In this document: one piece after another, positions 1-8,828 of the stretch
Position numbering within the stretch: position 1 is the stretch's first letter
Layout: every line of letters begins with the position of its first letter
Assembly: GCA_001557505.1 (NCBI GenBank)
Contig: LSAX01000005.1
Location: 3,596,001-3,660,000 of the forward strand
Source: Reticulascus tulasneorum
Lineage: Eukaryota; Ascomycota; Sordariomycetes; Glomerellales; Reticulascaceae
Direction: 5' to 3'
DNA: 64,000 nucleotides
Position numbers and translations under genes: made by a program
The notes under the pieces: model-generated
Databases searched by the model: none
The model's input: the letters and a program-made list of their open reading frames with translations, nothing else
Told to the model about the DNA's origin: nothing

Positions 1-604
1 GGTCGGAGCTTGGTGTGGAAGTTGTCGATGTGGCGGGAGAGGGCGTCGAGGTTGTGCTCGTGATTGTGGTTGTTGTCTTCGTCGTCGATATAGGCAAGAG
101 AAAGGAGGCCGACACTGAAGTCTGAGAAAGATTAGTATTTTTAATTGTCTCTCGGTCTTGAAAGCAGATTCTCGGATTTTCAGAGCCGCGATCGCCCACG
201 AAAGGTCTCACCGTGGCTGCGTCAAACTGCCATTTCAACGAGATATCTATGGCATTAGATTCGTCCTCGATCACGAATGCGTAACTATCAGTCTTCAAAT
301 CGCCGGGAGGCGTCCATGCGAACGAGCTGCCCGATATGTCCGCTGTCAGGTCTCAATGTCAGATGTCGCCCGCTCTCGGATCTAGTAAATTTCATGCCTT
401 ACAAGCAATATCTGCCGCAACCCTAAAGTTCGTATCTGAGCCCTTCACAAGCGATAGCTTCACCTTGCCGATATTATCCTTCCAACCAAGTGTGAAAGGT
501 CTCCCAGGTTGGATAGCGTAGTCTCGATTTGTAAACATGACAGCATAACATGGTTTTGTAGTCAACAAAGCTGTCAGGGCCCGTACCCAGACATGATATT
601 TCAT
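1..604 (-). CDS. KRE9/KNH1-like Ser/Thr-rich GPI-type cell wall protein (5' part; 3' end off the window)
   Basis: Three exons on the minus strand give one continuous frame: 604-403, 342-212 and 121 to beyond 1. The introns (343-402 and 122-211) start GTAAGG/GTGAGA and end CAG. Exon 1 carries a signal-like leader (MKYHVWVRALTALLTTKP) and then the start of the Kre9/KNH1 N-terminal domain (QPGRPFTLGWKDNIGKVKL). Exon 2 supplies its second half (SSFAWTPPGDLKTDSYAFVI). Exon 3 changes abruptly to a Thr/Ser/Pro stalk (STTKTTTTITSTTS), as in GPI-anchored wall proteins of this family, which are linked to beta-glucan assembly. The GPI signal would lie outside the window. The frame stays open upstream to 742, so M at 604 is chosen for the hydrophobic leader; M at 613 is possible. 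Family assignment is strong, start moderate. Confidence 0.72.
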
Positions 605-1974
605 TATCTGCATTTCGTCGGGGTTTTCCGTCACACATATAAATTTAGACTGCGGAGCATCGGAGGAGTGAACTTGGACAGTCTTGCCTTTTTCTATTTC
701 TTGACAGCAAGCAGCTCCCCCGCATCTCAGCGCTGAATACAATGACTCTACGATTTGGCAGATGGCTGAAACAGTCCGGTCTCAATACTGTGGAGGTCAA
801 GTGCGGTTGTCTCGGCGTTGCTCTGCACCAAGGGATGTCTCAGTGACTCGAAGACAACTGGATACTTTTCAGCAGTCCGCTTGTGCTACACACGAATGGG
901 TCGCTGCAAGTGGTGGCCAAATCTACACAAGCTAAACAATCGCGTGGACCGTGGTTGGTAAACTATCAGCATAACTAGCATGGGGAGGTAAGGGGCTGAT
1001 GTCAGAGCTTCCAGAAGTCACAGCATGGGCATCATTCATCTTCTGGACAGTTATGATTATGGTCGAAAGTATCATGGAAGTCCACCGTAAAAAGTGTGAT
1101 CCCGTTCTATGACTGGGGCAAAATCCGTTGGATAATACTGAACTCCGGTCCGCTCAGTTAATGCCGAAGAGTGGCTGATGCAGGTGCGATGTAGAGTCGC
1201 CTCCACAATAGACGGTTTTGTAGACTGAGCAGACCAAAAGTGTATTCGATTTTCTTCGGAGCCCGTCTATTTACGAAGGAGCAGAATCCTCAACTCGATC
1301 TGAACTGGGGCTGCTGGGCAAAGAATCGCATCACATACCTCACCGATGTAGCTCAGAGGACTAGTCGAGGAAACCCTGCCCGACCAACCACAAGGTTTCC
1401 TGGATGGTTTATATATTGCTCTGGGAAATGCCGTCCTCCTCTGTTCTTTGCCTTAATTATGGTTAGAGGACAGCCTCAAAGTTATACCAAGCTATAGAAC
1501 GGCCTCTGGCCCCATGAATCTTCACTATACTGCGTTGTTTCACACATCGAATCCTTGTTATTCTGCCGCAACTGGGGCTACATCGCGCACGGGGGCTATG
1601 AGTTTACTCTCTTCACCTTTCGAGATCGATGACCTTGCGTCAAATGATAGACTAGATTCTTAAGCTGCGTTCGTACCTTACTGCGAGGCAGAGTGATAGC
1701 TATCTGATCAAAGTTTGTATGCTGCCTCCACCCACTCATTTACTACACAGCGACGGTTAATGGTTTGCTAGCAAGTCATCCGTCCCGTGATAGCAATCGC
1801 GAGCAAGACGCTCTGCCAAATAATGACGAACGAGAACGCCACAAAAACGCCACCCCCTTTAATCATACGCGTTCTTTCTTTTTTACTTTTTCTGGCACAG
1901 AGATGTTCAAGAACCTTGACAGTGATGAAACTCTACGTAATCCTGTCTCTTAACCCTTGAGAGACGATCCAGAA
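605..1974. other. Intergenic region, nothing recognised
   Basis: About 1.4 kb between the KRE9-like gene and the HET relic. The open frames here are short and show no domain-like composition. It probably holds the promoter of the KRE9-like gene, but no specific site was identified. Confidence 0.5.
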
Positions 1975-3808
1975 ATGTCGAGTCACAGCTTCAAAGCGTA
2001 TCGGTACCAGCCCCTAAGCACTGCATCAAAGCAGATTCGTGTATTCGTTCTTCTACCAGGGCGTTGGGATTCGGCAATTGAGTGCAGAATCAAGGTCCAA
2101 GACTGGGACGACCGGCCGAAATATGATGCCCCATCTTACGCATGGGGTTATGCGAATGATACCAAATAAATTAATGCCGATAGCACCGCTCTGACAATAA
2201 CCGCAAGCCTGGAGATTGCACTCCGATATCTCCGCCATGAAACGGAGGCCAGGGTCTTATGGGCTGATGCCGTTTGCATTTACCAGTCTAATTTTGCAGA
2301 GAAGTCTTCCCAGCTCGAAATCATGTACGACACATACTCGTCATCCATAAGAGTTTTGGCATGGGTTGGTGAAAGCGAGGAAGACAGCGACAGTGCTATT
2401 ACTCTGATGGAGGATCTGCCTTCTGGCTTGGAAGCAACTGGGTGCTCTGATTGGGATATGATCACGCCGGCACTATTGCTTGAGAAAGCAACCTTTGATG
2501 TTCTTCTCGGGACTGGGAGTGCTTGCGGACATTTTTCTGCCGCCCTTACTGGTCGCGACTATGGGTAATACACGAACTGCATGCTCGAGGGCAGTTTCAA
2601 GAACAGGAGGAGTACCTCCTCATCACATGCGGCAAACGACAAGTAACCAGGAGAATATATCTGACTGTTGTTATTTGCTCATAATGGCGCCGACGGGGGA
2701 GAGTTTCTTCACTCCGGAGCTGGAACGGTTCGTGCGATGCTGGGATCCTCACCGACGAACTCCTGCAATCGATATGTGCCTCCTGTGCGCGTTGAATCCT
2801 GAAACCTCCGGCATGGACCGCGTCGGTCTCGGTCTCCTCCTCAACACAACATCCAAATTCCGTACGACTGACAGCCATGACCAGGTGTATGCCTTACTGG
2901 AGTTATGCGAGAAACGGTATAAAACGTTCATACCAGAGTACAACAAGGAACCAGAGCAAGTATTTCGATCCCTCGTCATGTTTCTTATCCAAGTAGATGG
3001 AAATTTGAATATTCTCCACGGAGACTGAAGCCCAACTGGTACAGCTTCCAGTCATCTTGGACCCCGGATCTGCGTCTCTTCCCTCCGGTTGGTCCGACTG
3101 TTTGGGGTGCCAGGGCATGTTCTGCCAGAAGCAACTTGCACCCAGGGTTCAGTATGACTACTCACGAGCATCTGTTGGTATAGAGGGGCTTCGAGTTGGC
3201 GTCGTCCAGGCTGTCCTTGGGCGCTGGGACAAATTCGTCACGAACGAGATGCAGGAGTTTTGTGCGAGATTAGATGATGGCCAGTTCACGAGGGTATGGA
3301 AAACCATTCTGTTCATGTCGAAAGATGAAATTACCATCATCGGAAATGCAGGGCTACCAAAGTGCAGCTATGAGGAGTCGCGAGCGTTGGCCTGCTTTTA
3401 TGAAAGAACGAGCCCCCGTTCTTCAACCAAATGCCACACCACTACCCCCTGCTGCAAACGATGACGGTTACGAGTTTTCTCAGCGCATCGCGGAGCGAAC
3501 CCAAGAACGATTAGGGATAGAAAAAGAGAAGGTGTGGTCGGTTTTGCATTTGACTCGAGCTGTGATGCAGGACAGATGTTTCTGTGTCACCAACACTGCC
3601 CACTATGCTGTCGCACCTTACGGTACCCAATCCGGGGACATGGTTGTCGTGTTGCTTGGCGGAATGCTTGCCTTTCTGCCTCGGGAAGTAGGCCCAGACT
3701 ATATTAAGACTTGTCGGAGATGCCTTTGTCTCGGATGTGATGAATGGGGAGCTGTTCGAGAACGTGGATATCGATGATCTGCATTTGGAAACCTTTACAC
3801 TCGTCTGA
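1975..3808 (+). pseudogene. Decayed HET-domain (heterokaryon incompatibility) gene
   Basis: All landmarks of a HET protein are present in order but scattered over all three frames. The N-terminal part contains APSYAWGY (usual ALSYVWG). An in-frame TAA follows at 2167-2169. The same frame then continues with LWADAVCIYQSNFAEKSSQL (usual LWiDAiCINQ..EkstQV) and VLAWVG. At about 2526 the match moves to another frame (FFCRPYWSRLWVIHEL), then to a third (SKFRTTDSHDQVYALLEL near 2850). Later come SSWTPDLRL, QSGDMVVVLLGG and, after a further shift near 3710, LVGDAFVSDVMNGELFEN, ending with TGA at 3806-3808. That C-terminal string is typical of HET proteins. One premature stop and at least three frame changes mean that no full protein can be made. 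HET proteins trigger cell death after fusion of incompatible hyphae; this copy is presumably dead. Confidence 0.86.
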
Positions 3809-4140
3809 GGTGCTCGCCTGGGCCTGAGTCATTAGATAACTGCTATAGAGTTCCCTGGCAGGGAAGTCGTCTTTCCTCCTTGAAGCAACACCGCTCAAGG
3901 ACCATGGACAAGAATCAATCGCTTATGGGATATCTGACGCCATGCATAGTGCTGTTGCGAGTCTTTCTGAAATATAGGCAGTAGATGTTGATTAAGATGA
4001 AGAGAAGACGATGTGTCTTCGCACCTCACTCAGAATCATGTAAACGAGACAGTGTGCGGGACGTAGTTAAAAGACGTTAATTCATTATGATTAGCTATGC
4101 AAGCTTGGCTTGAGCATGCATTCGAGTTTCCCGACCATTT
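3809..4140. other. Short intergenic region
   Basis: About 330 bp between the end of the HET relic and the stop codon of the convergent membrane-protein gene. No feature recognised; presumably 3' UTR sequence of the latter. Confidence 0.5.
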
Positions 4141-5238
4141 TCACCTCCGCCGACCCATGTACTGCATATATTGCCTGTCCTTGGAGTCCAGCTCAACCCT
4201 TGGTGCCGCAGCTTCCTGCTGCGTCGGCGTCGGCGGTGGCGGGGGCTGCAGCGGACTATGCATGTCGCTGTAGGTATTGGCAGGCGAATGCCACTGCGCT
4301 TCCATCTCGTATACGGACTGTTGCTCCTTCATAGCTGGGTCGAAATGTGAGTCCGGGGACTGTATACTCGGGCTCTTCCCGGCGGCGCCGAAGAGACCCT
4401 CGCTCGACCCCCGACCTGATGTTGCGGAGGGTTTTGCCCGCGTCAGCGCCAGGTGCCGCCTCCAGATGACCCATGCGGCGATGCCCGCAATGGTGAGCGC
4501 CCCCACAACGGCGCAGATGATCCCGATGAGAGCGCCCGTCGACAGACCTGACTCCGAGGAGCCTTTGTTTTGTGTCGCACTGCTGTTCGTCGCTGTTGGC
4601 GACGGCGACGCGGACGGGGAAGCCGTTGGTGTCGATGCTGTAGATAGTGAGCCTCTGAACTCTAATTTGCAGTGAAAGATGTAATGATATGTCGGGTTAT
4701 CCAAGTCAAAAATGCCACTAGTGTGAACATCGATGTGCCGAATACGCAGGGCAGAGACAGCGGAATATATTAGCAACTTACTGGGAGCTGGCCGGTGGTC
4801 GCAGTCATAGACTTGCGAGCAGCTTAGACCGTCGTACTGGTACAGGTTCAGGAAGTACATCTGCCAGCAGCTGAAGTCGCCGTAGCCGTTATTTCCTATC
4901 CCGGCATATTCGCCCTCTTTGACCACCGGGCCTAACTTCGCTGTGAATGTCACGCCGGTACCGGTGAAAAGAGCTTTGGTGCTGCCGCCGGCCCATATCC
5001 GCGCCTGGTTTTGCGTGGTGCTCACGACGGCGACGTCCTGAGGTGATGTGTCCGGTGTGCCCGGGAAGTAGGCCATCTGCGACGACATGGCGCCGGTGAG
5101 GTCGTCCCTGCAGTCGGCAAGTATAACATGCTCGGGGTCGTTGCGGGATTGCAGGCGAGAAGAAGGTCTAGATACACTAGCAGCCGTGGCACATGACGGA
5201 AGGGTCAATAGAGCCCCGATAAGGATGATGCTGCGCAT
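4141..5238 (-). CDS. Secretory single-pass membrane protein with Ser/Thr-rich stalk and cytosolic tail
   Basis: Read unspliced from M at 5238, this is 365 aa. It has a signal peptide (RSIILIGALLTLPSCATA), an extracellular region of about 170 residues with several Cys (DFSCWQMYF, GLSCSQVYDCDHR), a Ser/Thr/Pro stalk, one membrane segment (ALIGIICAVVGALTIAGIAA) followed by WRRH, and a polar tail with PPPPP. The layout resembles fungal wall-stress-sensor-like proteins, but no named domain was recognised. A 120-nt segment at 4781-4662 begins GTAAGT and ends TTAG and is a multiple of three, so it could be an intron removed without changing the frame, joining DCDHRPAP to FRGSLSTAS. An upstream in-frame ATG at 5271 is less likely because the hydrophobic leader begins at 5238. 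Product real with good confidence; function unknown. Confidence 0.72.
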   Translation of the reverse strand: MRSIILIGALLTLPSCATAASVSRPSSRLQSRNDPEHVILADCRDDLTGAMSSQMAYFPGTPDTSPQDVAVVSTTQNQARIWAGGSTKALFTGTGVTFTAKLGPVVKEGEYAGIGNNGYGDFSCWQMYFLNLYQYDGLSCSQVYDCDHRPAPSKLLIYSAVSALRIRHIDVHTSGIFDLDNPTYHYIFHCKLEFRGSLSTASTPTASPSASPSPTATNSSATQNKGSSESGLSTGALIGIICAVVGALTIAGIAAWVIWRRHLALTRAKPSATSGRGSSEGLFGAAGKSPSIQSPDSHFDPAMKEQQSVYEMEAQWHSPANTYSDMHSPLQPPPPPTPTQQEAAAPRVELDSKDRQYMQYMGRRR

Positions 5239-6422
5239 CAAAGGGAAGCTGCCATTGCTTTGACGTCGCATGACCGAGTCTCCACCACAAGGGTGACCAA
5301 CTGTACAAAGGTAACGAGAATCTGTCGTACGGCGAGATTGAGGTCGATGCCTTTGGCAGGCCAGACACCTGCTGGTAGGTCTACTGGAAGCGATAGATGA
5401 TTGTCCTCGCCTTCTCGCCGTATCCGTGGACGTGGAACAGTCCGCGAGCTTCGTACTTGGTCGCCTGGTAAGTGTTGCGGAGAGTTTGGGACCGCGAGAA
5501 TCGACTCAATGGCGGATTGAAAGATCACGAACGTGCTGACAGAGATTTCCAAGTGGACAAGAAGAGCGATTGCGGGGGGATGATAGAGGAATTTGGGTCC
5601 AGAGCGGACATGGAGCAGAAAAGGGGCATAGCGCCACCCAGTACCGCGTCGACTGTGCAGGGGGACTTGCATCAGCCTTGAAACCTGCCCCCGATCAGCT
5701 CATTCTTCCAAGCAGTGGAGACTGGAAGCATGTGCAGATTGCCAGGCCAGGGCCTCACGGCCTCCACCTCCTTATGTCGCGATGTAACCCATCCATGCAC
5801 TAGTGCTGACGTCCAGGGTTGGGTCTCGGAGGCACAGATGCTGCTGGGCGCATGAGGACTGGATGATGGGACACGGCAGGGCTGTGGGGGCCGTTGAAAT
5901 GAGTAATCTCCACGAGGCCAGCTGGGCGATTGGGGGCCGAGACTCCCTGCTGGGGCATTCGTAAGGCGGCCAGTCTCCTCGCTGCAACGAACGTACAAGA
6001 TGCGGTGAGCTTTTGGGTGCCGCGATTAGGTGGTATTGTTTAAAAACCCACCTAGTACAAAGTAGGGATAAGATGCCGGCGCTACTACGTAATTTAATAC
6101 ATACACTATGGTAGGTAAAGTAGTCTAGATCGTTTCTTTGGCACGTTCCTTGGAAAACACGCATTCAACGGCGGGGGAAGTTCAACGGCGGTGGGCTTTA
6201 GTCAGCCGCCATGCGTGCGCTGCCTCTTCCTTCCGGCCCAACCTCGGTTCTCAGCCTCATCCAGCCCAGAAACGCACTCTCGGCCCGGAGTCCTCTTCTT
6301 ATCCTCCTGTTCTTTTCTAGCTAGACCGTTGAGGTTGCGCTTGCTCTGCGGGCGTTAATTATCTGCATACATACATACGTACATACGTACTACATACAAT
6401 CGAGATCGTTATAAGTCCTCAC
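5239..6422. other. Intergenic region with a tetranucleotide microsatellite
   Basis: Region of 1.2 kb upstream of the membrane-protein gene and downstream of the DUF7580-type gene. Overlapping frames of up to 144 codons occur on the minus strand but show no family resemblance or splice logic, so none is called. Confidence 0.45.
6366..6397. repeat. (CATA/CGTA)n microsatellite
   Basis: Interrupted tetranucleotide array of CATA and CGTA units just downstream of the stop codon of the DUF7580-type gene. Read directly from the sequence. Confidence 0.85.
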
Positions 6423-8458
6423 CTACCCCAATGGGGTCAAATGCATCTCTTTCAGCTGTTCCCTGAGCTGCTGCAGTCCTGATACCACATCCTCCAGGAA
6501 CCGCCGCTGCAAGTCTTCGTTATCCAGATCAGTTTCTCCCAGCCCAAAGTCGCAGCCAAGACACTTTTTGATGATCTTGGGGTAGGTTAGCCCCATCTGG
6601 TTGACGAGCAGCTGCGCTAGCTTCTCTGCGACCTTGTAATCCGACTGCGCCTCCCCTGCCGCCGTTGGCGCCTTCGCCAAGCTCTGCTTCAGCTCATGCC
6701 ATGGTTGCCCGTAGCCGATCTCTAGCAAGAGGATCCCGAAGTTAAACAGCAGCTTGTTCCGGGCCTCCGTGAAATCCGCTACCTTCATATCGCGGCGCCG
6801 CGACGCCGCCCCGTCCAAGGGTAGCTTGATGGCAGAGCCGGCGCGCGCCTTCCCTTTAGTCCCTGTGCTCTCTAGACGCGCCATGAAATATGGTCCTCTC
6901 AAGTGAACCACGGAGGCGGACGAATCGGCTGGGTTGAAGTACCGCACATTTTGTCCAAGGTTTGTGGGGACTAGCCACGGAGTCGAGTAGAACTGCATGA
7001 TGCCTTCGGCCACGTTGCCCGCCAGCTCAATTAGTACCGGGCGTGAGAGCGAGCGCAGAATAGGCTCCTCGGCGATCCACTGGATGAGGTCGGAGAGGGA
7101 TTGCGACGTGCCCAGCGTGGCCTGGGGTGCCGGGGGAATGCAGAACCACTGTGCATGGGGACCTCTCCACGATCCCAGCAAAGATCGTCCCATGCAGTCT
7201 ATCATTGCGTCGTGGAAACTCTTGCAAAAGTCGTCGACGAGTGACAAGTCGGAGATTGAATTTGCAGTGGCGGTACTCTCAACGTAGAGACCAGCGAGAG
7301 CCTTCGTGACATTCGGCGGTTGGAGGATGGGTGCTGCCGGCCCGGGCTGCTGCTGTCTGCCCTTTCGGAAGCTCTTGAGCAGGTTGCTAACCCTTGACTT
7401 CGCAGTGCTCGGAGTTGCGAGCTTGAACCGCTCCGCATTGGTTTCGAGGATGGTGGCAAGCTGCTGCACGGCTGCGCTCTCTTGTTCGACTTCGACGGCC
7501 GTCGCCGCATCTTCGTCGTCCGATTCGCAGGCTTGTTCGATTTCGAGCCGGAGCGGCTCCTTGGATGCATAGGACGAGCCATCGTGCGTGATGGAGAGCT
7601 CGCAGGTGATGTATTGAGCATTGGACGCTTTGCTCTTGCCTTTACCAGAATCGCCATCGAGGATGCGCACGTCGAAAGAGTGGCAGCGATGAGACGAGCA
7701 CATCCATTGCACTTGAAGGGTCGAGTATAAAGCTTTGGATGCATACCGGGCCCGGTAGTATCTCTGCAACATGTTGAGGCTCCGCGCCGATTTTCGGCCG
7801 ATGGCGACATCGTCCTTGTGCTCGTTAAGAATCTCTTGTAGCGCCCTTGTGATTTGCTCGGTGATTAGTCCAAAGTCTCTATTGTAATCCCGCAGCTCCT
7901 CGATAGCCTTTCCTATCTGCGGCTTGTTTAATCCAAGTTTGAAGCGAGTTCTGACGTGCTTCAGCCACTCCGAGGCGCCCATTTTCTGCTTGTAGGTTAG
8001 CTATGTCATTCTCAAGTGTCGTCGATGCATGGACTTGCGTCTTGCTTCTCTCCCACCTCGGCCCGAAACGCCTCGGATTGGAGGCAGAGCAACTGCAGTG
8101 TGTTCTGTATTTGCTCTGCTGTTTGACGACATGCGACAAAGGATTCATCGAGCGCGTCGACTCGGCGCTCATAGACAGATGCCATGACTAAGTCCTGCCT
8201 TGCCGCCGGTGATGTGGGCTGGTTCATCACATCCTGCACCTTGATTCTGTCCTTCGTTATCGCAGTGAGTAGGTTGATGGCATTGTTGCGGAAGATGGTT
8301 CGCTGGGCGCTAAGCTTCGCATCTAATATGAGAACCTCCCTTGGATATTGCTTGAAGACTGAGAACACTTCGAACACTCGTCCTGAGCGATCGTAGGTCT
8401 CGAGAGCTATGGGCACCGAGGCGAGGACGGTGCCTATGATAAATTCAATCCCGCTCAT
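6423..8458 (-). CDS. DUF7580-type fungal protein with kinase-like C-terminus
   Basis: Two exons, 8458-8057 and 7985-6423. The 71-bp intron starts GTGGGA and ends CAG, with a GCTAAC branch point. The product is about 654 aa. The N-terminus (MSGIEFIIGTVLASVPIALE, then FKQYPREVLILDAKLSAQR) matches the helical start of the fungal DUF7580 family, which begins with a hydrophobic helix and a helical bundle. The C-terminus (NKLLFNFGILLLEIGYGQPW ... YPKIIKKCLGCDFGLGETDL ... LEDVVSGLQQL) matches the kinase-fold-like end typical of that family. No protein-kinase catalytic motifs are seen, so it is unlikely to be an active kinase. Such proteins recur near incompatibility and NLR-type genes in fungi, but their function is not established. 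The gene is divergent from the C2H2-PP1 fusion with 370 bp between start codons, so a shared promoter is possible. Family assignment rests on memory of the pattern. Confidence 0.75.
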
Positions 8459-8828
8459 CCTTGCGTTGTTGAATCCCCCCCTTCCTACGTAGAATACGAT
8501 TCCCTCGGAAATCTAACAGACGCGAAACCTTCGAGGTGAAGACACGGATCAAAGGTCATCTTCTCTCCCGGTCAATTGGGAGGTTTGAGGTGCGGGGATT
8601 TCCAAATCTGTGAGGCGGTTTCTCCCTTCAGCTACTGGTCGTCCAATACATACCCATGATTTGATGTGTGGCTCTCAGCCGCACCACATATTGGACACCG
8701 AAATGTGCCACAAGAACTTCCCCGCACTCCCCCAGCTCAACTGGCTCATCCAGCGAGGGTGCTCGAGCAACGTCGTCAGTTTCAACGTTTCTGAATGATA
8801 TCACCCCGTATGGCGAAGTGATCGTGCC
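8459..8828. promoter_or_regulatory. Divergent promoter region between DUF7580-type and C2H2-PP1 genes
   Basis: 370 bp between two divergent start codons. A role as a shared promoter is inferred from position only; no defined element was recognised. Confidence 0.4.

Noticed and set aside
5238..6164. Overlapping minus-strand frames of 108-144 codons upstream of the membrane-protein gene
   Set aside because: They overlap in different frames, lack domains and cannot be spliced into one product with credible sites.
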